Source: Corythoichthys intestinalis (lineage: Eukaryota; Chordata; Actinopteri; Syngnathiformes; Syngnathidae). From it: 64,000 bases of DNA. The position numbers and the translations under genes were made by a program. The DNA is taken from NCBI RefSeq assembly GCF_030265065.1, contig NC_080400.1, positions 54,110,001-54,174,000 on the forward strand, given 5' to 3'. How positions within the stretch are numbered: the stretch's first letter is position 1; the number at the start of each line of letters is the position of its first letter. Shown piece after piece: positions 20,140 to 33,579 of this stretch. The notes under the pieces were generated by a model. The model saw nothing but the letters and a program-made list of their open reading frames with translations. It was not told the origin of the DNA and ran no database searches.

Positions 20140-20867
20140 GAGTTGCACGCCTCTGCAAAGCCGAGGTCTTGAGCGCGCAGGCCATCTTCGTTCATGAGCT
20201 CGTTTGTTACACACCTATAAAATAGTAACAAACACTCATAATGGACAAGGCAACTACAGTAAAACTGTTAACGCACAACTAGTCGTCAACTGACTTGAAC
20301 TTTAAATTAGCTTTAAAGAATGTGCAAAACAATCCCAGCATGCATTGCTGCTCCTCCAAAAGCTCAGCTGAAACGGTTGCCCGTACTCTGTCAATGTGCA
20401 TGCGCCACTGAAAGCTCCAGATGCTTTGAAATTGTAGTTATTTCTCAAAGCTAGGACAACCTTCCACTCACTTTCCTGTTTGTTTGGTCAGGAATAGACA
20501 CTGCTGCTGACATGTTAGGGTCCAACCCGGAATGGATGCTACGTGACTCTTCTGGGTTCAGACTGCAGGCATATCCGATTCCAGTCGGATTCCTCCTCCA
20601 ATCAGATTTTTTTGAGCTGACTGTTCACACATTCTTTGTAAGGGTCCAAATCAGACCTGGGCCAGTTCAGAGGCCCACATTATTGACACACCTGACAGGT
20701 TCCTGTGGCAACAAAGACGTCATTCAGAGTAGAGTAAGGTCACGGACAGTCAAAACCCATCTGAGCTGCTCAGACAGAGAATATGGGATTTCGGCCGCCG
20801 CTCCTAACTGATTTCGTCACCGATTCGCTTTTCAGCAAGACTCGGTTTTGCTTTCACCAGTAGAAGG

Positions 20868-21055
20868 GGGCGCACCGTTCCTGGAGGTACTGCAATACCA
20901 GGTCGATGCATGGAGTGGACGGAGCAAGCCCCTATTCCATCTCCTAGGCCCAAAAATCAATTTAATATATGGTCCCCGGATAGGGGACGTATCAGATATT
21001 AAACTGATAAGAACAGATACTACACTTGATCTTAGCCAAAAGGCCGAGAAGCGAT
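20868..21055 (-). ncRNA. RNU2: U2 snRNA (unit 8)
   Basis: 188 nt, consensus. One A is missing from an A-run upstream, near 21150, which makes this unit 2,872 bp. Confidence 0.97.
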
Positions 21056-21974
21056 AACCACAAACTGGCACGAGGGACAGGCTCATTCCAGCCAATCCGG
21101 CCTAAAGTCATGGTCACACATGTCAAATGACAAAAGCAACACGCATACACAAAAATCTATCAAGACGGTCCAGCTGCGGCCTGCAGTAGTCACAGGGGGC
21201 GCGGTTGGCGGATGACAAACGCTTGATCTGATCGGTCGTTGAAAGCAAGGGAAACAAGCTCAAGCTGGTCAGAAGAGGAGACCCAAAACCATTCGTTCCT
21301 CCAGCATCTAATTTTAGAACTAGTATAGTCATCCTTTAAATTCATATGGTTAATTTTTGGCTAGGATTATAAAAGTCATAATGTTCCAAGGTCTAGTGAA
21401 GTTTAGTTGTGAAACCCCTTAAGTTAAGTTTAGAGTGAATCGTGGGTAATCAATTTCTTAGCCCCTCACACCCCAAGCTGTACTATTGGGGACGCCGGCG
21501 TCCCCTTGATTTCTCTGGGCCACAATGGCTGTTGTACTCGTCATAAAGACGTCATTTCTGGCCAGTATATAGACGAATAGTCGCTCTTTCATTCAACACC
21601 GGATGGCAGCACTGTAACATCTTCCCGCGGCGACTGAAAACATCCAGTCGAAGTTCGCGTCACTGGCCTCCACCTGACATCTGCAATGTTTCATATCAGG
21701 TCTGTGCTAGAATAATCCATTTTTTCAGAATTGCGTCGACAAAATGACATCACAACGACAAGACAGGGGTAGAAGAAGGTGTGGAACACCAGCAGAAGAG
21801 CATCCAGTCTTCTCTGAACTACATTTTGGGCCAATGGCGGTGGAACATGAGGAATGTATCCAGGGTGTGGCTCTGAAGCAGTTTGAAATCCCGGAGCATT
21901 TAGCCCATCGCTAACACGACAAGACTCACTTGGCCGAACAACACACCCTTTCACTTTGTTTTTACCGTATAGAA

Positions 21975-22086
21975 AGGTCTGCTTAGCAGAACTTCAAAAA
22001 TTGACTCAAACTCTTGCTGTTCCTCCCCACGGAAATCTTTAGTAAAAGGCGAAAGATTTATACGGTCTGAAAAGGAACAAGAGTGT
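21975..22086 (-). ncRNA. RNU5: U5 snRNA (unit 8)
   Basis: 112 nt, G80 form. From this unit rightwards G80 is the rule, except in units 15 and 22. Confidence 0.95.
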
Positions 22087-22844
22087 ACTTCCTTGCATTT
22101 GACGGAACCGGCTGGGAGATGATCGGCGATAGCATTTTAACACAGGCTCTCAAGCGCTACAAACCAGTGGGGGGCGTGCCGAGTCGCACCGAGCAGCCAA
22201 TCGTTTCGTCCCCAAGGAGGAATTTCACTGCAAATGTAGACCGTAGAAATCTGGAGACTCTAAGGATTGACCGTTGGCTCGAGTCTACAGCAGGGGTGCC
22301 CAAGTCGGGTCTTGGAGAGCCCCTATCCAGCTTGTTTTCCATGTCTCCCTCCTTTACACACCTGAACCAAATGATCAGTTCATCAGCAAGCTCTGCAGGA
22401 GCCTGATTATTTTGATTCAGGTGTGTCGGACAGTCGTGCACCCAGACCGGATGCGGAACTGTAGCCGGAGAAGGAGGCGGGGGCGGCGAAAACCGGAAGC
22501 CGAGGGCAAACGGGGTGCCGGTCCAGGCTACCTGACTGCGATCAACTGATTGCGCTTGCAAGACACCAGATTGGTGAAAACGTTTCCTCTCTACGGCCCT
22601 TTATGGAATACTTTGCCCACCCTTGCTGTAGACTCTACGGGCTGACCATTGGCTCGAATGTCCTCAGCGATCGGGCTCCAGCCAGTCGCAGGCTTCTCTA
22701 GATCCTACATTTTGGGCCAATGGCGGAGAACATGAGAGAGGCAAGGAGGGTGTTACTCTGAAGCTCAACACTGACAATTCCAGACCCACACCAGGGCCAT
22801 GCAGTTTTTCATTGGCGCATTTCAAGTTTGATTTAACAGTAAAT

Positions 22845-23011
22845 CAGGGGAGAGCGCGTACGCAGTCCCCCACTACCATAAATTTTGCAGTTGAGATTCC
22901 CACATTTGGGGAATTCATAAAGGTCATCGAAACTGGAGTTGTGCAATGGTTAAGACTCGCCTTAGGAAAACCACCTGCTTGATCATGGTGTCTCCCCTGC
23001 CAGGTAAGTAT
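22845..23011 (-). ncRNA. RNU1: U1 snRNA (unit 8)
   Basis: 167 nt, A78 form. Confidence 0.96.
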
Positions 23012-23739
23012 GAGTTGCACGCCTCTGCAAAGCCGAGGTCTTGAGCGCGCAGGCCATCTTCGTTCATGAGCTCGTTTGTTACACACCTATAAAATAGTAA
23101 CAAACACTCATAATGGACAAGGCAACTACAGTAAAACTGTTAACGCACAACTAGTCGTCAACTGACTTGAACTTTAAATTAGCTTTAAAGAATGTGCAAA
23201 ACAATCCCAGCATGCATTGCTGCTCCTCCAAAAGCTCAGCTGAAACGGTTGCCCGTACTCTGTCAATGTGCATGCGCCACTGAAAGCTACAGATGCTTTG
23301 AAATTGTAGTTATTTCTCAAAGCTAGGACAACCTTCCACTCACTTTCCTGTTTGTTTGGTCAGGAATAGACACTGCTGCTGACATGTTAGGGTCCAACCC
23401 GGAATGGATGCTACGTGACTCTTCTGGGTTCAGACTGCAGGCATATCCGATTCCAGTCGGATTCCTCCTCCAATCAGATTTTTTTGAGCTGACTGTTCAC
23501 ACATTCTTTGTAAGGGTCCAAATCAGACCTGGGCCAGTTCAGAGGCCCACATTATTGACACACCTGACAGGTTCCTGTGGCAACAAAGACGTCATTCAGA
23601 GTAGAGTAAGGTCACGGACAGTCAAAACCCATCTGAGCTGCTCAGACAGAGAATATTGGATTTCGGCCGCCGCTCCTAACTGATTTCGTCACCGATTCGC
23701 TTTTCAGCAAGACTCGGTTTTGCTTTCACCAGTAGAAGG

Positions 23740-23927
23740 GGGCGCACCGTTCCTGGAGGTACTGCAATACCAGGTCGATGCATGGAGTGGACGGAGCAAG
23801 CCCCTATTCCATCTCCTAGGCCCAAAAATCAATTTAATATATGGTCCCCGGATAGGGGACGTATCAGATATTAAACTGATAAGAACAGATACTACACTTG
23901 ATCTTAGCCAAAAGGCCGAGAAGCGAT
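23740..23927 (-). ncRNA. RNU2: U2 snRNA (unit 9)
   Basis: 188 nt, consensus sequence. Confidence 0.97.
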
Positions 23928-24847
23928 AACCACAAACTGGCACGAGGGACAGGCTCATTCCAGCCAATCCGGCCTAAAGTCATGGTCACACATGTCAAAT
24001 GACAAAAGCAACACGCATACACAAAAAATCTATCAAGACGGTCCAGCTGCGGCCTGCAGTAGTCACAGGGGGCGCGGTTGGCGGATGACAAACGCTTGAT
24101 CTGATCGGTCGTTGAAAGCAAGGGAAACAAGCTCAAGCTGGTCAGAAGAGGAGACCCAAAACCATTCGTTCCTCCAGCATCTAATTTTAGAACTAGTATA
24201 GTCATCCTTTAAATTCATATGGTTAATTTTTGGCTAGGATTATAAAAGTCATAATGTTCCAAGGTCTAGTGAAGTTTAGTTGTGAAACCCCTTAAGTTAA
24301 GTTTAGAGTGAATCGTGGGTAATCAATTTCTTAGCCCCTCACACCCCAAGCTGTACTATTGGGGACGCCGGCGTCCCCTTGATTTCTCTGGGCCACAATG
24401 GCTGTTGTACTCGTCATAAAGACGTCATTTCTGGCCAGTATATAGACGAATAGTCGCTCTTTCATTCAACACCGGATGGCAGCACTGTCACATCTTCCCG
24501 CGGCGACTGAAAACATCCAGTCGAAGTTCGCGTCACTGGCCTCCACCTGACATCTGCAATGTTTCATATCAGGTCTGTGCTAGAATAATCCATTTTTTCA
24601 GAATTGCGTCGACAAAATGACATCACAACGACAAGACAGGGGTAGAAGAAGGTGTGGAACACCAGCAGAAGAGCATCCAGTCTTCTCTGAACTACATTTT
24701 GGGCCAATGGCGGTGGAACATGAGGAATGTATCCAGGGTGTGGCTCTGAAGCAGTTTGAAATCCCGGAGCATTTAGCCCATCGCTAACACGACAAGACTC
24801 ACTTGGCCGAACAACACACCCTTTCACTTTGTTTTTACCGTATAGAA

Positions 24848-24959
24848 AGGTCTGCTTAGCAGAACTTCAAAAATTGACTCAAACTCTTGCTGTTCCTCCC
24901 CACGGAAATCTTTAGTAAAAGGCGAAAGATTTATACGGTCTGAAAAGGAACAAGAGTGT
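24848..24959 (-). ncRNA. RNU5: U5 snRNA (unit 9)
   Basis: 112 nt, G80 form. Confidence 0.95.
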
Positions 24960-25718
24960 ACTTCCTTGCATTTGACGGAACCGGCTGGGAGATGATCGGC
25001 GATAGCATTTTAACACAGGCTCTCAAGCGCTACAAACCAGTGGGGGGCGTGCCGAGTCGCACCGAGCAGCCAATCGTTTCGTCCCCAAGGAGGAATTTCA
25101 CTGCAAATGTAGACCGTAGAAATCTGGAGACTCTAAGGATTGACCGTTGGCTCGAGTCTACAGCAGGGGTGCCCAAGTCGGGTCTTGGAGAGCCCCTATC
25201 CAGCTTGTTTTCCATGTCTCCCTCCTTTACACACCTGAACCAAATGATCAGTTCATCAGCAAGCTCTGCAGGAGCCTGATTATTTTGATTCAGGTGTGTC
25301 GGACAGTCGTGCACCCAGACCGGATGCGGAACTGTAGCCGGAGAAGGAGGCGGGGGCGGCGAAAACCGGAAGCCGAGGGCAAACGGGGTGCCGGTCCAGG
25401 CTACCTGACTGCGATCAACTGATTGCGCTTGCAAGACACCAGATTGGTGAAAACGTTTCCTCTCTACGGCCCTTTATGGAATACTTTGCCCACCCTTGCT
25501 GTAGACTCTACGGGCTGACCATTGGCTCGAATGTCCTCAGCGATCGGGCTCCAGCCAGTCGCAGGCAGATCCTAGATCCTACATTTTGGGCCAGTGGCGG
25601 AGAACATGAGAGAGGCAAGGAGGGTGTTACTCTGAAGCTCAACACTGACAATTCCAGACCCACACCAGGGCCATGCAGTTTTTCATTGGCGCATTTCAAG
25701 TTTGATTTAACAGTAAAT

Positions 25719-25885
25719 CAGGGGAGAGCGCGTACGCAGTCCCCCACTACCATAAATTTTGCAGTTGAGATTCCCACATTTGGGGAATTCATAAAGGTCA
25801 TCGAAACCGGAGTTGTGCAATGGTTAAGACTCGCCTTAGGAAAACCACCTGCTTGATCATGGTGTCTCCCCTGCCAGGTAAGTAT
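25719..25885 (-). ncRNA. RNU1: U1 snRNA (unit 9)
   Basis: 167 nt, G78 form with the GGCAGATCCTAG downstream haplotype seen also in units 2 and 11. Confidence 0.96.
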
Positions 25886-26613
25886 GAGTTGCACGCCTCT
25901 GCAAAGCCGAGGTCTTGAGCGCGCAGGCCATCTTCGTTCATGAGCTCGTTTGTTACACACCTATAAAATAGTAACAAACACTCATAATGGACAAGGCAAC
26001 TACAGTAAAACTGTTAACGCACAACTAGTCGTCAACTGACTTGAACTTTAAATTAGCTTTAAAGAATGTGCAAAACAATCCCAGCATGCATTGCTGCTCC
26101 TCCAAAAGCTCAGCTGAAACGGTTGCCCGTACTCTGTCAATGTGCATGCGCCACTGAAAGCTACAGATGCTTTGAAATTGTAGTTATTTCTCAAAGCTAG
26201 GACAACCTTCCACTCACTTTCCTGTTTGTTTGGTCAGGAATAGACACTGCTGCTGACATGTTAGGGTCCAACCCGGAATGGATGCTACGTGACTCTTCTG
26301 GGTTCAGACTGCAGGCATATCCGATTCCAGTCGGATTCCTCCTCCAATCAGATTTTTTTGAGCTGACTGTTCACACATTCTTTGTAAGGGTCCAAATCAG
26401 ACCTGGGCCAGTTCAGAGGCCCACATTATTGACACACCTGACAGGTTCCTGTGGCAACAAAGACGTCATTCAGAGTAGAGTAAGGTCACGGACAGTCAAA
26501 ACCCATCTGAGCTGCTCAGACAGAGAATATTGGATTTCGGCCGCCGCTCCTAACTGATTTCGTCACCGATTCGCTTTTCAGCAAGACTCGGTTTTGCTTT
26601 CACCAGTAGAAGG

Positions 26614-26801
26614 GGGCGCACCGTTCCTGGAGGTACTGCAATACCAGGTCGATGCATGGAGTGGACGGAGCAAGCCCCTATTCCATCTCCTAGGCCCAAA
26701 AATCAATTTAATATATGGTCCCCGGATAGGGGACGTATCAGATATTAAACTGATAAGAACAGATACTACACTTGATCTTAGCCAAAAGGCCGAGAAGCGA
26801 T
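26614..26801 (-). ncRNA. RNU2: U2 snRNA (unit 10)
   Basis: 188 nt, consensus sequence. Confidence 0.97.
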
Positions 26802-27721
26802 AACCACAAACTGGCACGAGGGACAGGCTCATTCCAGCCAATCCGGCCTAAAGTCATGGTCACACATGTCAAATGACAAAAGCAACACGCATACACAAAA
26901 AATCTATCAAGACGGTCCAGCTGCGGCCTGCAGTAGTCACAGGGGGCGCGGTTGGCGGATGACAAACGCTTGATCTGATCGGTCGTTGAAAGCAAGGGAA
27001 ACAAGCTCAAGCTGGTCAGAAGAGGAGACCCAAAACCATTCGTTCCTCCAGCATCTAATTTTAGAACTAGTATAGTCATCCTTTAAATTCATATGGTTAA
27101 TTTTTGGCTAGGATTATAAAAGTCATAATGTTCCAAGGTCTAGTGAAGTTTAGTTGTGAAACCCCTTAAGTTAAGTTTAGAGTGAATCGTGGGTAATCAA
27201 TTTCTTAGCCCCTCACACCCCAAGCTGTACTATTGGGGACGCCGGCGTCCCCTTGATTTCTCTGGGCCACAATGGCTGTTGTACTCGTCATAAAGACGTC
27301 ATTTCTGGCCAGTATATAGACGAATAGTCGCTCTTTCATTCAACACCGGATGGCAGCACTGTCACATCTTCCCGCGGCGACTGAAAACATCCAGTCGAAG
27401 TTCGCGTCACTGGCCTCCACCTGACATCTGCAATGTTTCATATCAGGTCTGTGCTAGAATAATCCATTTTTTCAGAATTGCGTCGACAAAATGACATCAC
27501 AACGACAAGACAGGGGTAGAAGAAGGTGTGGAACACCAGCAGAAGAGCATCCAGTCTTCTCTGAACTACATTTTGGGCCAATGGCGGTGGAACATGAGGA
27601 ATGTATCCAGGGTGTGGCTCTGAAGCAGTTTGAAATCCCGGAGCATTTAGCCCATCGCTAACACGACAAGACTCACTTGGCCGAACAACACACCCTTTCA
27701 CTTTGTTTTTACCGTATAGAA

Positions 27722-27833
27722 AGGTCTGCTTAGCAGAACTTCAAAAATTGACTCAAACTCTTGCTGTTCCTCCCCACGGAAATCTTTAGTAAAAGGCGAA
27801 AGATTTATACGGTCTGAAAAGGAACAAGAGTGT
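27722..27833 (-). ncRNA. RNU5: U5 snRNA (unit 10)
   Basis: 112 nt, G80 form. Confidence 0.95.
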
Positions 27834-28591
27834 ACTTCCTTGCATTTGACGGAACCGGCTGGGAGATGATCGGCGATAGCATTTTAACACAGGCTCTCAA
27901 GCGCTACAAACCAGTGGGGGGCGTGCCGAGTCGCACCGAGCAGCCAATCGTTTCGTCCCCAAGGAGGAATTTCACTGCAAATGTAGACCGTAGAAATCTG
28001 GAGACTCTAAGGATTGACCGTTGGCTCGAGTCTACAGCAGGGGTGCCCAAGTCGGGTCTTGGAGAGCCCCTATCCAGCTTGTTTTCCATGTCTCCCTCCT
28101 TTACACACCTGAACCAAATGATCAGTTCATCAGCAAGCTCTGCAGGAGCCTGATTATTTTGATTCAGGTGTGTCGGACAGTCGTGCACCCAGACCGGATG
28201 CGGAACTGTAGCCGGAGAAGGAGGCGGGGGCGGCGAAAACCGGAAGCCGAGGGCAAACGGGGTGCCGGTCCAGGCTACCTGACTGCGATCAACTGATTGC
28301 GCTTGCAAGACACCAGATTGGTGAAAACGTTTCCTCTCTACGGCCCTTTATGGAATACTTTGCCCACCCTTGCTGTAGACTCTACGGGCTGACCATTGGC
28401 TCGAATGTCCTCAGCGATCGGGCTCCAGCCAGTCGCAGGCTTCTCTAGATCCTACATTTTGGGCCAATGGCGGAGAACATGAGAGAGGCAAGGAGGGTGT
28501 TACTCTGAAGCTCAACACTGACAATTCCAGACCCACACCAGGGCCATGCAGTTTTTCATTGGCGCATTTCAAGTTTGATTTAACAGTAAAT

Positions 28592-28758
28592 CAGGGGAGA
28601 GCGCGTACGCAGTCCCCCACTACCATAAATTTTGCAGTTGAGATTCCCACATTTGGGGAATTCATAAAGGTCATCGAAACTGGAGTTGTGCAATGGTTAA
28701 GACTCGCCTTAGGAAAACCACCTGCTTGATCATGGTGTCTCCCCTGCCAGGTAAGTAT
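28592..28758 (-). ncRNA. RNU1: U1 snRNA (unit 10)
   Basis: 167 nt, A78 form, lying between two G78 units (9 and 11). Confidence 0.96.
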
Positions 28759-29486
28759 GAGTTGCACGCCTCTGCAAAGCCGAGGTCTTGAGCGCGCAGG
28801 CCATCTTCGTTCATGAGCTCGTTTGTTACACACCTATAAAATAGTAACAAACACTCATAATGGACAAGGCAACTACAGTAAAACTGTTAACGCACAACTA
28901 GTCGTCAACTGACTTGAACTTTAAATTAGCTTTAAAGAATGTGCAAAACAATCCCAGCATGCATTGCTGCTCCTCCAAAAGCTCAGCTGAAACGGTTGCC
29001 CGTACTCTGTCAATGTGCATGCGCCACTGAAAGCTACAGATGCTTTGAAATTGTAGTTATTTCTCAAAGCTAGGACAACCTTCCACTCACTTTCCTGTTT
29101 GTTTGGTCAGGAATAGACACTGCTGCTGACATGTTAGGGTCCAACCCGGAATGGATGCTACGTGACTCTTCTGGGTTCAGACTGCAGGCATATCCGATTC
29201 CAGTCGGATTCCTCCTCCAATCAGATTTTTTTGAGCTGACTGTTCACACATTCTTTGTAAGGGTCCAAATCAGACCTGGGCCAGTTCAGAGGCCCACATT
29301 ATTGACACACCTGACAGGTTCCTGTGGCAACAAAGACGTCATTCAGAGTAGAGTAAGGTCACGGACAGTCAAAACCCATCTGAGCTGCTCAGACAGAGAA
29401 TATTGGATTTCGGCCGCCGCTCCTAACTGATTTCGTCACCGATTCGCTTTTCAGCAAGACTCGGTTTTGCTTTCACCAGTAGAAGG

Positions 29487-29674
29487 GGGCGCACCGTTCC
29501 TGGAGGTACTGCAATACCAGGTCGATGCATGGAGTGGACGGAGCAAGCCCCTATTCCATCTCCTAGGCCCAAAAATCAATTTAATATATGGTCCCCGGAT
29601 AGGGGACGTATCAGATATTAAACTGATAAGAACAGATACTACACTTGATCTTAGCCAAAAGGCCGAGAAGCGAT
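29487..29674 (-). ncRNA. RNU2: U2 snRNA (unit 11)
   Basis: 188 nt, consensus. One T is missing from a T-run in the spacer near 29975. Confidence 0.97.
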
Positions 29675-30593
29675 AACCACAAACTGGCACGAGGGACAGG
29701 CTCATTCCAGCCAATCCGGCCTAAAGTCATGGTCACACATGTCAAATGACAAAAGCAACACGCATACACAAAAAATCTATCAAGACGGTCCAGCTGCGGC
29801 CTGCAGTAGTCACAGGGGGCGCGGTTGGCGGATGACAAACGCTTGATCTGATCGGTCGTTGAAAGCAAGGGAAACAAGCTCAAGCTGGTCAGAAGAGGAG
29901 ACCCAAAACCATTCGTTCCTCCAGCATCTAATTTTAGAACTAGTATAGTCATCCTTTAAATTCATATGGTTAATTTTGGCTAGGATTATAAAAGTCATAA
30001 TGTTCCAAGGTCTAGTGAAGTTTAGTTGTGAAACCCCTTAAGTTAAGTTTAGAGTGAATCGTGGGTAATCAATTTCTTAGCCCCTCACACCCCAAGCTGT
30101 ACTATTGGGGACGCCGGCGTCCCCTTGATTTCTCTGGGCCACAATGGCTGTTGTACTCGTCATAAAGACGTCATTTCTGGCCAGTATATAGACGAATAGT
30201 CGCTCTTTCATTCAACACCGGATGGCAGCACTGTCACATCTTCCCGCGGCGACTGAAAACATCCAGTCGAAGTTCGCGTCACTGGCCTCCACCTGACATC
30301 TGCAATGTTTCATATCAGGTCTGTGCTAGAATAATCCATTTTTTCAGAATTGCGTCGACAAAATGACATCACAACGACAAGACAGGGGTAGAAGAAGGTG
30401 TGGAACACCAGCAGAAGAGCATCCAGCCTTCTCTGAACTACATTTTGGGCCAATGGCGGTGGAACATGAGGAATGTATCCAGGGTGTGGCTCTGAAGCAG
30501 TTTGAAATCCCGGAGCATTTAGCCCATCGCTAACACGACAAGACTCACTTGGCCGAACAACACACCCTTTCACTTTGTTTTTACCGTATAGAA

Positions 30594-30705
30594 AGGTCTG
30601 CTTAGCAGAACTTCAAAAATTGACTCAAACTCTTGCTGTTCCTCCCCACGGAAATCTTTAGTAAAAGGCGAAAGATTTATACGGTCTGAAAAGGAACAAG
30701 AGTGT
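30594..30705 (-). ncRNA. RNU5: U5 snRNA (unit 11)
   Basis: 112 nt, G80 form. Confidence 0.95.
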
Positions 30706-31464
30706 ACTTCCTTGCATTTGACGGAACCGGCTGGGAGATGATCGGCGATAGCATTTTAACACAGGCTCTCAAGCGCTACAAACCAGTGGGGGGCGTGCCG
30801 AGTCGCACCGAGCAGCCAATCGTTTCGTCCCCAAGGAGGAATTTCACTGCAAATGTAGACCGTAGAAATCTGGAGACTCTAAGGATTGACCGTTGGCTCG
30901 AGTCTACAGCAGGGGTGCCCAAGTCGGGTCTTGGAGAGCCCCTATCCAGCTTGTTTTCCATGTCTCCCTCCTTTACACACCTGAACCAAATGATCAGTTC
31001 ATCAGCAAGCTCTGCAGGAGCCTGATTATTTTGATTCAGGTGTGTCGGACAGTCGTGCACCCAGACCGGATGCGGAACTGTAGCCGGAGAAGGAGGCGGG
31101 GGCGGCGAAAACCGGAAGCCGAGGGCAAACGGGGTGCCGGTCCAGGCTACCTGACTGCGATCAACTGATTGCGCTTGCAAGACACCAGATTGGTGAAAAC
31201 GTTTCCTCTCTACGGCCCTTTATGGAATACTTTGCCCACCCTTGCTGTAGACTCTACGGGCTGACCATTGGCTCGAATGTCCTCAGCGATCGGGCTCCAG
31301 CCAGTCGCAGGCAGATCCTAGATCCTACATTTTGGGCCAGTGGCGGAGAACATGAGAGAGGCAAGGAGGGTGTTACTCTGAAGCTCAACACTGACAATTC
31401 CAGACCCACACCAGGGCCATGCAGTTTTTCATTGGCGCATTTCAAGTTTGATTTAACAGTAAAT

Positions 31465-31631
31465 CAGGGGAGAGCGCGTACGCAGTCCCCCACTACCATA
31501 AATTTTGCAGTTGAGATTCCCACATTTGGGGAATTCATAAAGGTCATCGAAACCGGAGTTGTGCAATGGTTAAGACTCGCCTTAGGAAAACCACCTGCTT
31601 GATCATGGTGTCTCCCCTGCCAGGTAAGTAT
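31465..31631 (-). ncRNA. RNU1: U1 snRNA (unit 11)
   Basis: 167 nt, G78 form with the GGCAGATCCTAG downstream haplotype. Confidence 0.96.
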
Positions 31632-32359
31632 GAGTTGCACGCCTCTGCAAAGCCGAGGTCTTGAGCGCGCAGGCCATCTTCGTTCATGAGCTCGTTTGTT
31701 ACACACCTATAAAATAGTAACAAACACTCATAATGGACAAGGCAACTACAGTAAAACTGTTAACGCACAACTAGTCGTCAACTGACTTGAACTTTAAATT
31801 AGCTTTAAAGAATGTGCAAAACAATCCCAGCATGCATTGCTGCTCCTCCAAAAGCTCAGCTGAAACGGTTGCCCGTACTCTGTCAATGTGCATGCGCCAC
31901 TGAAAGCTACAGATGCTTTGAAATTGTAGTTATTTCTCAAAGCTAGGACAACCTTCCACTCACTTTCCTGTTTGTTTGGTCAGGAATAGACACTGCTGCT
32001 GACATGTTAGGGTCCAACCCGGAATGGATGCTACGTGACTCTTCTGGGTTCAGACTGCAGGCATATCCGATTCCAGTCGGATTCCTCCTCCAATCAGATT
32101 TTTTTGAGCTGACTGTTCACACATTCTTTGTAAGGGTCCAAATCAGACCTGGGCCAGTTCAGAGGCCCACATTATTGACACACCTGACAGGTTCCTGTGG
32201 CAACAAAGACGTCATTCAGAGTAGAGTAAGGTCACGGACAGTCAAAACCCATCTGAGCTGCTCAGACAGAGAATATTGGATTTCGGCCGCCGCTCCTAAC
32301 TGATTTCGTCACCGATTCGCTTTTCAGCAAGACTCGGTTTTGCTTTCACCAGTAGAAGG

Positions 32360-32547
32360 GGGCGCACCGTTCCTGGAGGTACTGCAATACCAGGTCGATG
32401 CATGGAGTGGACGGAGCAAGCCCCTATTCCATCTCCTAGGCCCAAAAATCAATTTAATATATGGTCCCCGGATAGGGGACGTATCAGATATTAAACTGAT
32501 AAGAACAGATACTACACTTGATCTTAGCCAAAAGGCCAAGAAGCGAT
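32360..32547 (-). ncRNA. RNU2: U2 snRNA (unit 12, C10U)
   Basis: 188 nt with U instead of C at nt 10 (base 32538). In stem-loop I this turns a C-A mismatch into a U-A pair; in U2/U6 helix II it would turn a C-G pair into U-G. The change could shift the balance between these two structures. It is the only copy with a change in the first 30 nt. Confidence 0.95.
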
Positions 32548-33467
32548 AACCACAAACTGGCACGAGGGACAGGCTCATTCCAGCCAATCCGGCCTAAAGT
32601 CATGGTCACACATGTCAAATGACAAAAGCAACACGCATACACAAAAAATCTATCAAGACGGTCCAGCTGCGGCCTGCAGTAGTCACAGGGGGCGCGGTTG
32701 GCGGATGACAAACGCTTGATCTGATCGGTCGTTGAAAGCAAGGGAAACAAGCTCAAGCTGGTCAGAAGAGGAGACCCAAAACCATTCGTTCCTCCAGCAT
32801 CTAATTTTAGAACTAGTATAGTCATCCTTTAAATTCATATGGTTAATTTTTGGCTAGGATTATAAAAGTCATAATGTTCCAAGGTCTAGTGAAGTTTAGT
32901 TGTGAAACCCCTTAAGTTAAGTTTAGAGTGAATCGTGGGTAATCAATTTCTTAGCCCCTCACACCCCAAGCTGTACTATTGGGGACGCCGGCGTCCCCTT
33001 GATTTCTCTGGGCCACAATGGCTGTTGTACTCGTCATAAAGACGTCATTTCTGGCCAGTATATAGACGAATAGTCGCTCTTTCATTCAACACCGGATGGC
33101 AGCACTGTCACATCTTCCCGCGGCGACTGAAAACATCCAGTCGAAGTTCGCGTCACTGGCCTCCACCTGACATCTGCAATGTTTCATATCAGGTCTGTGC
33201 TAGAATAATCCATTTTTTCAGAATTGCGTCGACAAAATGACATCACAACGACAAGACAGGGGTAGAAGAAGGTGTGGAACACCAGCAGAAGAGCATCCAG
33301 TCTTCTCTGAACTACATTTTGGGCCAATGGCGGTGGAACATGAGGAATGTATCCAGGGTGTGGCTCTGAAGCAGTTTGAAATCCCGGAGCATTTAGCCCA
33401 TCGCTAACACGACAAGACTCACTTGGCCGAACAACACACCCTTTCACTTTGTTTTTACCGTATAGAA

Positions 33468-33579
33468 AGGTCTGCTTAGCAGAACTTCAAAAATTGACTC
33501 AAACTCTTGCTGTTCCTCCCCACGGAAATCTTTAGTAAAAGGCGAAAGATTTATACGGTCTGAAAAGGAACAAGAGTGT
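33468..33579 (-). ncRNA. RNU5: U5 snRNA (unit 12)
   Basis: 112 nt, G80 form. Confidence 0.95.
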
